Source: an uncultured Nitrosomonas sp. (GTDB lineage: Bacteria; Pseudomonadota; Gammaproteobacteria; Burkholderiales; Nitrosomonadaceae). Taken from it: a DNA stretch of 37,427 nt. The translations under genes and the position numbers were made by a program. Where the stretch lies: the NCBI GenBank assembly GCA_902826115.1, contig CADEDO010000024.1:1-37427 (forward strand), written 5' to 3'. Positions 7,970 through 16,769 of the stretch are shown here, piece by piece. The stretch's first letter is position 1. Every line of letters begins with the position of its first letter. The notes beneath the pieces are model-generated. The model worked only from the letters and a program-made list of their open reading frames with translations, made no database searches and was not told where the DNA came from.

Positions 7970-10300
7970 ATGTCTAACTGCTCGAACCAAGATTGCCATA
8001 GTGCGAAAGATATCAAGTTTCTTGAGATTAAGCACTTAAATGGGCCCAATATTTGGACCTATCGCCCTACTCTCGAAGCAACGGTGGATATCGGTGAACT
8101 CGAAGACTATCCTTCCGACAAAATCCCAGGCTTTTATGAACGTTTGTCACAATGGCTTCCGTCATTGATTGAACATCGTTGCAGTTATGAAGAGCGTGGC
8201 GGTTTCTTACGCAGGGTACAAGAAGGTACGTGGCCATGCCATATTCTGGAACATGTGACATTGGAGCTGCAAAATTTGGCCGGCATGAAGGGTGGTTTCG
8301 GAAGGGCTCGTGAAACTTCGGTTCGTGGCGTCTATAAAGTGGCGTTGAGTGCTTGGCATGCGGAGATTACAACTGCAGCTTTACATTCAGCTCGTGAGCT
8401 TGTGCTGGCTGCCATGAATTTTCAGCAATCCAGTAACCCATCATATGACGTAGAAGGGGCAATCAATCATCTCCGTGATTTAGTGGATTCACTTTGGCTT
8501 GGGCCTTCTACAGCCTGTATCGTTGATGCGGCCATTGCACATAATATTCCTGCTACTAGGCTGATTCCTAGAGGAAATCTTGTGCAGTTGGGGTATGGTG
8601 CTCGCAGTCGGCATATCTGGACTGCAGAAACAGATCGCACACCGGCTATTGCAGAAAGTATTTCTCGTGATAAAGATTTGACGAAAGCATTGCTGCAATC
8701 TTGCGGAGTTCCTGTTCCAGAAGGGCGCATCGTTGAAAGTGCAAAAGATGCTTGGGAAGCGGCTAATGACATAGGTTTGCCAGTAGTTATAAAACCATGT
8801 GATGGCAATCATGGACGGGGGGTTTTCATTGAATTAACTCATCGGGAAGAAATTGAATCAGCCTATCACATTGCACTTGAAGAAGGCACGGGTGTAATAG
8901 TTGAAAGTTATATACCCGGTACTGAACATCGTTTATTAATAGTGGGTGGAAAACTTGTGGCCGCCACAAGGGGTGATTCGGTATCTGTGATCGGGGATGG
9001 TTCATCAACCATTGCTGAGTTGATTAATTCACAAATTAACGCCGATCCTCGTCGTGGAACGACAGAGAATCACCCGTTAAACCTAATTCGTATTGATAGC
9101 GCGACACAAATTGAAATTGCTCGCCAGGGTTATGAGAGTGATTCAATAGTCCCAGTAGGCACTAAAGTTTTGGTTCAACGGAATGGTAATCATGCATTTG
9201 ATGTTACTGATGAAGTGCATCCCAGTATTGCATCCGTTGCATCATTAGCTGCTCGCGTGATTGGGTTGGATATTGCGGGCATTGATTTGGTTGTCGGCGA
9301 TATTTCCCGCCCACTGAATGAGCAAAACGGGGCCATTGTTGAAGTTAATGCGGGTCCTAGCTTACTGATGCATATTAAACCCGTGGTTGGCACTCCTCGT
9401 CCCGTTGGCAAAGCAATTGTTGATCATCTATTTCCAGATCAGGATAACGGTCGTATTCCCATTGTAGGGATCAGTGGCAGTTATGGAAAGACAGCCGTTG
9501 CACATATTGTCGCCAGATTGCTCATCCTTTCAGGTAAGCAAACAGGGTTGGCATGTAGTGACGGGTTATATCTGGATTATAGGCAAATCGATAAGAATGA
9601 TAGTGCCAATTGGGCGGCAGCTAATCGTACTCTGTTAAATCCGACGATTGAGGCAGCCGTTTTTGAGAATGGTTTTGATGCCATTCTGGATGAAGGGCTG
9701 GTTTACGATAGCTGTCAAGTGGGTGTTATCACTAATGTCGATCCGACTTGTCATTTTGGACGATCTGGGATTGAAACAATCAAGCAAGTTTTCACTGTAC
9801 TTCGCACACAAGTAGATGTAGTCACTCCTACAGCGGCAGCTATTGATGATGTTGAAAAGCATATAAAACTGCCTATTGGCGCCGCAATTCTTAATGCGCG
9901 AGATGAGATGTTGATTGAGATTTCTGAACTGTGCCATGGTGAAGTTATTTTCTTCAGCATCGAACCAGATTTACCTGCCATCGTAAAGCACCGTGGTAGC
10001 GGAACTGGTCCTACTCAAGGAAAACGCGCAGTAATTGTACGTAATAAAATTATCTCACTAGCTACCGGTTCCAATGAATTACCCCTGATCAAGCTGGCGG
10101 AAATACCTTCAGCAGTAGGTGAGCATAGTGTTGAAGAAATAGAAAATGTGATGGCCGCTATTGGAGCAGCATGGGCATTAGGTATTGAACCAGATCTGAT
10201 ACGGATCGGTATTGAAACATTCGGATTTGATCAAGAAAAACATAAGTCCGGAAAAGAGAAATTTCAAATCGGACTACAAACTCAAGGAATTAAGCTATGA
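7970..10300 (+). CDS. Cyanophycin synthetase paralogue lacking the Mur-ligase lid (CphA'-like)
   Basis: This 776-residue homologue of cyanophycin synthetase has three parts. The N-domain runs to about residue 165 and contains an HILEH motif (His91, Glu94, His95) followed by Glu99. The ATP-grasp domain (about 225-490) is the module that in CphA adds aspartate to the backbone and keeps KPCDGNHGRGV. The Mur-ligase-like domain (about 495-776) is incomplete. Its P-loop reads GSYGKT (503-508) rather than GTNGKT, the ETARGG motif is replaced by ENGFDA (566-571), and the protein ends where the roughly 147-residue C-terminal lid should begin. It probably cannot add arginine by itself. It overlaps cphA by 4 nt (ATGA), so equal expression and a mixed complex are plausible. 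Confidence 0.88.
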   Translation: MSNCSNQDCHSAKDIKFLEIKHLNGPNIWTYRPTLEATVDIGELEDYPSDKIPGFYERLSQWLPSLIEHRCSYEERGGFLRRVQEGTWPCHILEHVTLELQNLAGMKGGFGRARETSVRGVYKVALSAWHAEITTAALHSARELVLAAMNFQQSSNPSYDVEGAINHLRDLVDSLWLGPSTACIVDAAIAHNIPATRLIPRGNLVQLGYGARSRHIWTAETDRTPAIAESISRDKDLTKALLQSCGVPVPEGRIVESAKDAWEAANDIGLPVVIKPCDGNHGRGVFIELTHREEIESAYHIALEEGTGVIVESYIPGTEHRLLIVGGKLVAATRGDSVSVIGDGSSTIAELINSQINADPRRGTTENHPLNLIRIDSATQIEIARQGYESDSIVPVGTKVLVQRNGNHAFDVTDEVHPSIASVASLAARVIGLDIAGIDLVVGDISRPLNEQNGAIVEVNAGPSLLMHIKPVVGTPRPVGKAIVDHLFPDQDNGRIPIVGISGSYGKTAVAHIVARLLILSGKQTGLACSDGLYLDYRQIDKNDSANWAAANRTLLNPTIEAAVFENGFDAILDEGLVYDSCQVGVITNVDPTCHFGRSGIETIKQVFTVLRTQVDVVTPTAAAIDDVEKHIKLPIGAAILNARDEMLIEISELCHGEVIFFSIEPDLPAIVKHRGSGTGPTQGKRAVIVRNKIISLATGSNELPLIKLAEIPSAVGEHSVEEIENVMAAIGAAWALGIEPDLIRIGIETFGFDQEKHKSGKEKFQIGLQTQGIKL

Positions 10301-12867
10301 AATTATTACGAATTAGAGCACTGCGCGGCCCCAATTTATGGAGCCAACATACATCTATTGAAGCCACAATATTTTGTAGTGGATCAGAAAATAATATTAC
10401 TGCCATACCTGGGTTTGAAGCACGATTGCGTGAGCGTTTTCCAGAGATTTCTTCACTGCAGCCGGCAGGCCACCATGAAGCGGTCACAATGGCTCACGTA
10501 CTTGAGTTTGCTACACTCGGATTGCAAGTGCAAGCCGGTTGCCCAATCACTTTCAGCCATACAGTTAAGACGCCGGAAGTAGATACTTATCGAGTGATAG
10601 TTGGATACAGCGAAGAGAAAGTTGGTCGGTTAGCTTTTGAGTTGGCACAAGCTTTGTGCACCGCAGCTATTGAAAGCACTGAATTCGATTTAAATAATGC
10701 TGTGCATCGTTTGCGTGAACTCAATGAGGATATTCGCTTAGGACCGAGTACAGGTGCGATTGTTCAAGCTGCGGTTGCACGTGGCATCCCTTTCCGTCGT
10801 TTAACTGAAGGGAGTTTGGTTCAGTTTGGCTGGGGCATTAAGCAACGCCGTATTCAGGCTTCCGAAAGTGATATGACTAGTGCGGTTGCCGAATCCATCG
10901 TGCAAGATAAAGAGCTTACTAAAACATTGCTGCATGCCGCAGGTATTCCTGTTCCACTGGGGCGAAATGTAAGGAGTGCGGAAGATGCGTGGATCGCAGC
11001 GTGTGAAATAGGCACTCCGGTAGTTATCAAGCCTCAAGATAGTAACCAGGGTAAGGGGGTGACGGTTAATCTTACTGATGCTGAGCAAGTAAAATCTGCC
11101 TTTATGATTGCTTCGGAATTCAGTAGTAATGTTTTAGTTGAGCGTTATCTTCCTGGGTACGATTATCGCATGCTGGTTGTAGGCAATAAGCTAGTTGCCG
11201 CTGCTCGCCGCGATCCTCCACAAGTGACGGGCGATGGAAAACACAACATTCGGCAGTTGGTAGAGCAAATCAATCGCGACCCAATGCGTGGCGAAGGTCA
11301 TGTCACTTCATTAACTAAGATACATTTAGATGAAATTTCTCTAGCCCATTTGGCAGCACAAGGATTGACAGCAGATTCTATTCCGGCCAAAGGGGTACGT
11401 GTAATTTTGCGCAATAATGCCAATCTTTCAACTGGCGGAACAGCGACTGATGTCACTGATGATGTTCACCCGGAGTTGGCAGCCCGCGTGGTTGCTGCTG
11501 CACAAGTCGTCGGATTGGATATTTGCGGAATTGATGTTGTTTGTGACAATGTCATGAAATCATTAGAGGAACAAGGCGGCGGTGTTATTGAGATTAACGC
11601 CGCTCCCGGCTTGCGCATGCATTTGCAGCCGTCTTTCGGTAAAGGGCGTGCAGTAGGTGAGGCTATTATTGACAATATGTTCGCCCAGGGTGACGATGCA
11701 CGTATCCCAGTGATTGCTGTAACAGGCACTAATGGCAAAACAACAACGGCACGTTTGATTGCCAATGTTTTAGGCAGCGATAACAAATGCGTAGGTCTAA
11801 CGTGTACTGATGGTGTCTATATTGATGGTCAGTGCATGGATACCGGTGATTGCAGTGGTCCGAAAAGTGCCAGGAATGTACTCTTTCATCCTGATGTTGA
11901 AGCTGCAGTGCTAGAGACCGCACGCGGTGGCTTATTACGTGAAGGCTTGGGTTTTGATCGCTGCCATGTTGCAGTAGTGACAAACATTGGTATGGGTGAT
12001 CATCTGGGTATGGCTTATGTGAATACTGTAGAAGAGTTGGCAGTGGTTAAACGAGTCGTGGTGCAGAATGTGATGCCGAATGGTTTTGCAGTGCTGAATG
12101 CAGCTGATTCGTTAGTGGTCAGTATGGCAGATCATTGCCCTGGTTCGGTTATTTTCTTTGCACAAGACAGCCATAATCCAGTATTAGCAATGCACCGCGC
12201 ACAGCATAAACGCGTTATCTTTGTAGAAAACGACTGCATTGTTGCTTTGGGTGAAGATAGCGAATATCGGATACCATTAAGTGAGATTCCACTTACAAAG
12301 AATGGCAGCATTAGTTTTCAAGTTGAGAATGCCATGGCTGCCGTGGGCGCCGGTTGGGCCTTGGGTATAGATTGGGCAATTATCCAAGCAGGCCTATCCA
12401 GTTTTGAAAATAACATACAAACAGCGCCAGGACGTTTCAATCTGTTTAACTATCGGAATGCCACCTTGATTGCGGACTATGGACACAATCCAGATGCAAT
12501 ACAGGCACTGGTTAGTGCTATTGACAATATTCCATCTAAGAAACGTTCGGTAGTAATTAGTGCTGCAGGCGATAGACGTGATGAGGATATTCGTCAGCAG
12601 ACCAGAATCCTTGGTGATGCATTTGACGAGGTCGTTCTTTACCAGGATCAATGTCAACGTGGTCGTGCAGATGGAGAAGTATTGACTTTATTGCGCGAAG
12701 GACTGGGAAATGCAAAGCGCACGCAAAAAATAAGTGAAATATTTGGGGAGGCAATCGCAATTGATGCCGCACTATCCAATTTACAAGACGGCGAGTTATG
12801 CCTCATTTTAGTTGATCAAGTTGAGCAATCACTTGGGCAGATTAATCATCGTGTTGCATTAGGTTGA
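10297..12867 (+). CDS. cphA: Cyanophycin synthetase
   Basis: CphA polymerises cyanophycin, a poly-aspartate backbone with arginine on each side chain, using ATP; it is a cytoplasmic nitrogen store. At 856 residues it is near the family length. It contains an N-domain, an ATP-grasp domain (KPQDSNQGKGV, about 215-470) and a Mur-ligase domain with P-loop GTNGKTTT (477-484), ETARGG (540-545), GMGDHLG and a complete lid (from PGRFN near 710; DYGHNPDA). The N-domain site reads HVLEF, with Phe71 in place of the second His and Gly75 in place of the downstream Glu. The hidden primer-making centre described in some CphA1 enzymes is therefore likely inactive here. No cyanophycinase is in the window. Confidence 0.95.
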   Translation: MKLLRIRALRGPNLWSQHTSIEATIFCSGSENNITAIPGFEARLRERFPEISSLQPAGHHEAVTMAHVLEFATLGLQVQAGCPITFSHTVKTPEVDTYRVIVGYSEEKVGRLAFELAQALCTAAIESTEFDLNNAVHRLRELNEDIRLGPSTGAIVQAAVARGIPFRRLTEGSLVQFGWGIKQRRIQASESDMTSAVAESIVQDKELTKTLLHAAGIPVPLGRNVRSAEDAWIAACEIGTPVVIKPQDSNQGKGVTVNLTDAEQVKSAFMIASEFSSNVLVERYLPGYDYRMLVVGNKLVAAARRDPPQVTGDGKHNIRQLVEQINRDPMRGEGHVTSLTKIHLDEISLAHLAAQGLTADSIPAKGVRVILRNNANLSTGGTATDVTDDVHPELAARVVAAAQVVGLDICGIDVVCDNVMKSLEEQGGGVIEINAAPGLRMHLQPSFGKGRAVGEAIIDNMFAQGDDARIPVIAVTGTNGKTTTARLIANVLGSDNKCVGLTCTDGVYIDGQCMDTGDCSGPKSARNVLFHPDVEAAVLETARGGLLREGLGFDRCHVAVVTNIGMGDHLGMAYVNTVEELAVVKRVVVQNVMPNGFAVLNAADSLVVSMADHCPGSVIFFAQDSHNPVLAMHRAQHKRVIFVENDCIVALGEDSEYRIPLSEIPLTKNGSISFQVENAMAAVGAGWALGIDWAIIQAGLSSFENNIQTAPGRFNLFNYRNATLIADYGHNPDAIQALVSAIDNIPSKKRSVVISAAGDRRDEDIRQQTRILGDAFDEVVLYQDQCQRGRADGEVLTLLREGLGNAKRTQKISEIFGEAIAIDAALSNLQDGELCLILVDQVEQSLGQINHRVALG

Positions 12868-13237
12868 GGGTGATATCAATTTTTCATTGATAATGATTCC
12901 GATCTAGTCGTACAAAGTACATGGCGAGAGCGTTACCAAATTTGATAAGGTGTTAAATCCCAAAAAAATGGTAACGCTCATCGTTGATATACGATCCAAT
13001 TGTGCTGCTTAAGGCAGCATTGCCAACTCCATCTGAGTAACTTCAGAAGCGCACAAAAAAACTGTAAGATCATAAGATTCCTGTAAATAAATTCCAAAAT
13101 AGGATGTTTGTATCAAGAGCAACTTATGTTCTGTCGGTTACATTGCCAGCTTGTTCTAAAGCTTGAGATTGTGAAGTCAGCCAGTTGATACTTATAATTC
13201 GAGGGAATATCTGATTTCAATAAGAAAAAGTGACGAT
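12868..13237. other. 370-bp non-coding gap between cphA and selO with several inverted repeats
   Basis: I found no supportable gene here. The gap contains a 7-bp hairpin TATCAAT-ttttc-ATTGATA (12874-12892) just after cphA, an 11-bp inverted repeat (12928-12979) and a 6-bp hairpin TGCTGC-ttaag-GCAGCA (13003-13019). None has a clear T-tract. The cphA transcript presumably ends here and a selO promoter lies near 13100-13230, but neither is precise. Confidence 0.55.
12928..12979. repeat. 11-bp perfect inverted repeat with 30-nt spacer
   Basis: GAGCGTTACCA (12928-12938) is repeated in inverted orientation as TGGTAACGCTC (12969-12979). It could be an RNA stem-loop, the ends of a tiny decayed element, or a paired operator. 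The sequence alone does not decide. Confidence 0.6.
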
Positions 13238-14719
13238 ATGAAACTGAATGCAGAGCACATAACGGATGCTATTGGTTGGCGTTTTGATAACAGCTATATC
13301 GGTTTGCCCGACTATTTTTACGCACCACTTCAGCCTGTACCGGTGCAATGTCCGCAAGTGGTGATGTCGAATCATGCTTTGGCAACATCGCTTGGATTGA
13401 ATATTCGTGCATTATCTCAAGAGGACGCTGCTTTGCTGTTTTCAGGTAATATCTTGCCTGATACTGCGCAGCCCATTGCACAAGCTTATGCTGGGCATCA
13501 GTTTGGTCATTTCACAATATTAGGAGACGGTCGCGCAATTCTGCTGGGTGAACATCTTACCCAAGCGGGCGAGCGGTTTGACATTCAGCTTAAAGGCTCT
13601 GGCCAAACACCATTCTCACGACGAGGCGACGGTCGTGCAGCACTGGCGCCCATGTTGCGCGAATACATTATTAGCGAAGCGATGCATGCACTCAATATAC
13701 CCACTACTCGCAGTCTTGCGGTGGTGACTACGGGTGAGTCAGTGATACGTGAAAATATACTGCCTGGCGCAATTCTTACTCGAGTAGCGGCAAGTCATAT
13801 CCGTGTGGGCACGTTTGAGTATGCTGCAAGTAAAGGAGATGCTGCAGCAATTAAAACTCTGGCTGATTATGTGATTCAGCGCCATTATCACGATCTGATA
13901 GATACCGAGAATCCTTACCTGTCGCTCTTAAGCCAGGTAATTCATCGCCAGGCATCGCTAGTTGCAAAGTGGTTACTTGTCGGTTTCATTCACGGCGTTA
14001 TGAATACGGACAATATGAGTATCAGCGGTGAAACGATTGATTATGGTCCATGTGCATTCATGGATGCCTATGATCCCAACACAGTGTTCAGTTCAATCGA
14101 TCATCAAGGCCGCTATCGTTATAGCAATCAACCATTGATGGCGCAATGGAATCTCGCACGTTTTGCGGAGACCTTATTGCCACTTATCCACCCGATGCAG
14201 GAGAAAGCATTGGCATTAGCAGAACAAGCCATTCATTCTTTCCCAGAGATTTATCAAACCCATTGGTTGGTTGGGATGCGCATGAAGTTGGGATTGTTTA
14301 CAGAAGAAACAGAAGATGTTGTGCTCATCCAAAATCTGTTGGCATGGATGCAAAAGAATTACGCCGATTACACCAATACTTTTCGCATGCTGGCTGCAGA
14401 AGCTGTTCCAGAAGGCGCAGTATTTAATGATGCTGAATTTATGGCATGGCATGCGCGCTGGCAAGAAAGGCTGTCGCGCCAATCTGAGTCCAAGTTGATG
14501 TCATTCCGCTTAATGCAGGCGAACAATCCGGCAATCATTCCGCGTAACCACCGCGTTGAAGAGGCGCTGTCAGCAGCTTCTGAGCATGGTGATTATTCCT
14601 TGATTCACCGACTACTAGCGGCGGTGACCAATCCATTTGTTGATGTTCCGGAACACAGTGATTACCGCACCGCCCCAGCGCCTTCGGAACGCGTCTATCA
14701 AACCTTTTGCGGCACATAA
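13238..14719 (+). CDS. selO: Protein adenylyltransferase SelO (YdiU/UPF0061)
   Basis: SelO is a pseudokinase-fold enzyme that transfers AMP from ATP to Ser/Thr/Tyr of target proteins, with a role in redox stress. The 493-residue length is normal. Recognisable blocks are [50 protein letters not shown] and [14 protein letters not shown] (metal- and nucleotide-binding loops), plus NHRVEEAL near the C-terminus. It ends in YQTFCGT, the conserved penultimate-region Cys position that is selenocysteine in eukaryotes. A purine run AAGAAAAAG precedes the ATG. It stands alone on the plus strand after the cyanophycin locus. Confidence 0.95.
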   Translation: MKLNAEHITDAIGWRFDNSYIGLPDYFYAPLQPVPVQCPQVVMSNHALATSLGLNIRALSQEDAALLFSGNILPDTAQPIAQAYAGHQFGHFTILGDGRAILLGEHLTQAGERFDIQLKGSGQTPFSRRGDGRAALAPMLREYIISEAMHALNIPTTRSLAVVTTGESVIRENILPGAILTRVAASHIRVGTFEYAASKGDAAAIKTLADYVIQRHYHDLIDTENPYLSLLSQVIHRQASLVAKWLLVGFIHGVMNTDNMSISGETIDYGPCAFMDAYDPNTVFSSIDHQGRYRYSNQPLMAQWNLARFAETLLPLIHPMQEKALALAEQAIHSFPEIYQTHWLVGMRMKLGLFTEETEDVVLIQNLLAWMQKNYADYTNTFRMLAAEAVPEGAVFNDAEFMAWHARWQERLSRQSESKLMSFRLMQANNPAIIPRNHRVEEALSAASEHGDYSLIHRLLAAVTNPFVDVPEHSDYRTAPAPSERVYQTFCGT

Positions 14720-14837
14720 GTGTCTGTGGTTGGATAAGAGTCTTTTGACGTCAGCCATTAGTGAGGTGTCGCAAAAGAGAGTCTGGAAAATCAAACCCGA
14801 TCAAAAAATACTGTCTGAATGTAATCAGAATTTATTC

Positions 14838-14871
14838 AAAAAAACACCTCACTAAGAAAAATAGTGAGGTG
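14838..14871 (-). terminator. Rho-independent terminator for the outer-membrane protein gene
   Basis: On the minus strand, CACCTCACTA-TTTTTCT-TAGTGAGGTG forms a 10-bp stem with a 7-nt loop, immediately followed by a run of seven T residues. It lies about 140 nt past the stop codon of the minus-strand outer-membrane protein gene. Confidence 0.8.
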
Positions 14872-14938
14872 CCAAGGCTTCGTCACGCAATCAAACTCTT
14901 CTGCTGTGAACGGAACAGGTACAGCAATAACAATCAAA

Positions 14939-14996
14939 AGAAGGAATATTGTTGTTTGTCGATAGGGTTCTCAACCCATCTTTTCCTTCTGTTTTT
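14939..14996 (+). terminator. Possible selO terminator
   Basis: AGAAGGAA (14939-14946) pairs with TTCCTTCT (14983-14990). An inner GGGTT-CTC-AACCC hairpin (14965-14977) lies between them, and GTTTTTATTTT follows on the plus strand. The stem is bulged and long, so this is only a candidate. Confidence 0.35.
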
Positions 14997-15012
14997 ATTT
15001 TCAAATACTTCT

Positions 15013-15936
15013 TTAGAAACCAATTCCAAGATAACCACCGGCAGTCATGCCACTCATATTAACACCATCCGTTTTACCTGCGGTTAAGTGGTAGCGGCCA
15101 TCGATTCCGATAAAGAAATCTTTCCAGATGTTGTAGTCGATACCCGCGCCAAATTGAACGCCCGGTGCAATGTAGGTAATCGATTCTGATGGTGGACTCA
15201 TGACATGAATGGCAAGACCTGCGGGAATAATCCAGGGTCTTAGTTTTGAGCCTTCGAAAAATTTAATTTTAGGGGATGCTGATACGGTAAATTGGCTCAC
15301 GGTGACATTAATCGGATTTAATGAGCCGCCTGCTAGCATGCTGGGCGCATTACCTACCGCACCGTTGCCTTGGACACCAGGGCCAAACTGTTTGTATTCA
15401 AACATCAGTTCTGCGAAAACAGTGGTTTTTGGCAAGAAACCCCATACATCTCTGGTCAGGGCCCAATCAATTCCTGCACCTGCATACCAACCATCTTGAC
15501 CAGCCCGTTCTTGCGCGCCAATGGGCAGCACCTCATTTAGTATGGTGACGCCATTGCGATGATTCATCATATGTGTAAAACCGCCGCGAAAGAACAGCAT
15601 GCGGGTTTTTTCAGTCACATCGGAACCAATGCGCTTGGCGATTGGGTCCATTCTTTCTTCAAGAGCAGTCTTTCGCTCTTCAAGTGAATTTACTTTTTGT
15701 ACGGTCTGATTAGTCGTTTTTTCTATCGTATTTACTTTTTGTGCAGCCTGAGAAGACTCAGATTTTACTTTTTGTAATTCAATCTGAATGGCTTGCAACT
15801 TCTCTTCCAATAACCTGATGCGTTCAGCAGATCCGTCACCTGCTAAAGCTTGGGGAGCAATCATCGCGCTACCCATCAAAAATGAACCAATTGCAATACA
15901 CGAGGCCAGTTGTACTCTGTCAAAATGCTGTTTCAC
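15013..15936 (-). CDS. Outer-membrane beta-barrel protein with N-terminal coiled coil
   Basis: This 307-residue exported protein has a signal peptide (to about residue 32, ending APQALA). A heptad-rich coiled coil follows at about 35-95 (RIRLLEEKLQAIQIELQKVK, then KVNTIEKTTNQTVQKVNSLE). The C-terminal part, about 200 residues, has alternating aromatic/glycine strands and ends in GGYLGIGF, with a terminal Phe typical of BAM-inserted barrels. The start is GTG, chosen because AGGAGA (15942-15947) lies 5 nt upstream. The coiled coil may trimerise or touch peptidoglycan. I cannot assign a substrate or name; it could be a porin or an OmpW/OmpA-like surface protein. It is monocistronic, with its own terminator. 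Confidence 0.75.
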   Translation of the reverse strand: MKQHFDRVQLASCIAIGSFLMGSAMIAPQALAGDGSAERIRLLEEKLQAIQIELQKVKSESSQAAQKVNTIEKTTNQTVQKVNSLEERKTALEERMDPIAKRIGSDVTEKTRMLFFRGGFTHMMNHRNGVTILNEVLPIGAQERAGQDGWYAGAGIDWALTRDVWGFLPKTTVFAELMFEYKQFGPGVQGNGAVGNAPSMLAGGSLNPINVTVSQFTVSASPKIKFFEGSKLRPWIIPAGLAIHVMSPPSESITYIAPGVQFGAGIDYNIWKDFFIGIDGRYHLTAGKTDGVNMSGMTAGGYLGIGF

Positions 15937-16070
15937 TTGATTCTCCTTTTTTTCTTTAATTATTCTAGTTATGGTTGTGTAATCGAAAATGGATAATAGA
16001 TAAACGTTACAATAGCAGCGTTGATCTGTATCAAGCTTATATCATTCAGCAATAAATTTTTGAAACTTTT

Positions 16071-16769
16071 ATGATTTCCAGTACCGAATCCCATTCATCC
16101 TTTCCTCCTGTGGAAAATGCGCTCAGAGAACCGAACGGTTTATTGGCAGTCGGTGGAGATCTTTCGCCACAACGCTTGCTGGAAGCGTATAGCAAAGGAA
16201 TTTTTCCCTGGTTCAATGCAGATGAACCGATCCTTTGGTGGAGTCCTAATCCACGCATGGTGCTGTTTCCTGAAGAAATAAAGATTTCCCGCTCTTTGCG
16301 CAAGACGCTCAAAAAAGATCACTATCAAATTCGCACCGATGGTAGCTTCACGCAAGTCATGCATGCCTGCGCTTCATCGCGCAAAGGGCAGACAGGAACC
16401 TGGATACACCCGGAGATGATTGCAGCTTACACCGCATTGCATGACATGGGCTTGGCGCATTGTGTAGAAACTTGGATGGATGGTGAGCTGGTGGGAGGAC
16501 TGTATGGAGTGGCGCTAGGGCAAGTATTTTTTGGTGAGTCGATGTTTTCACGCGTGTCAGATGCATCTAAAATTGCCTTGGTGCATCTGGCAAAGCAATT
16601 GCAACGTTGGGAATTTGGCTTGATTGATTGCCAGGTTAAGACCGGTCATTTGACATCTTTGGGTGCGCGGGAAATTCCAAGAAGCGAATTCAGTCAGCAA
16701 TTGGACAGGCTCATTGCTGACACCAAGCCTGGCAACAAATGGAGTTTTGATCCAGTTTTGATCGAATAA
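16071..16769 (+). CDS. aat: Leucyl/phenylalanyl-tRNA-protein transferase
   Basis: Aat attaches Leu or Phe from aminoacyl-tRNA to proteins with N-terminal Lys or Arg, making N-degrons for ClpS/ClpAP. The 232-residue length fits. Family blocks are GLLAVGGDLSPQRLLEAYSK, GIFPWF, WWSPNPRMVLFP, FGESMFSR and LIDCQVKTGHLTSLGAREIP. The stop codon overlaps the ATG of bpt by 1 nt (TAATG), so the two N-end-rule transferases are translationally coupled. Confidence 0.97.
   Translation: MISSTESHSSFPPVENALREPNGLLAVGGDLSPQRLLEAYSKGIFPWFNADEPILWWSPNPRMVLFPEEIKISRSLRKTLKKDHYQIRTDGSFTQVMHACASSRKGQTGTWIHPEMIAAYTALHDMGLAHCVETWMDGELVGGLYGVALGQVFFGESMFSRVSDASKIALVHLAKQLQRWEFGLIDCQVKTGHLTSLGAREIPRSEFSQQLDRLIADTKPGNKWSFDPVLIE

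Larger units (their letters stand above)
14720..15012. other. Intergenic region between convergent selO and the outer-membrane protein gene
   Basis: I found no supportable gene in these 293 bp. The region carries a strong minus-strand terminator (14845-14871), a possible plus-strand terminator (14939-14996), and three copies of the decamer TAGTGAGGTG (14759-14768, and both arms of the terminator stem). Confidence 0.6.

Noticed and set aside
7970..10300. First cyanophycin synthetase as a pseudogene
   Set aside because: The frame is open for 776 codons, the ATP-grasp half is intact and the gene is coupled to cphA. It looks like a specialised paralogue.
12868..13237. Possible transposon remnant between cphA and selO
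   Set aside because: Inverted repeats are present, but I see no transposase fragment or target-site duplication, so it is not called as a mobile element.
14637..14855. Plus-strand ORF overlapping the selO 3' end
   Set aside because: It runs through the terminator region out of frame with selO, with no homology or RBS.
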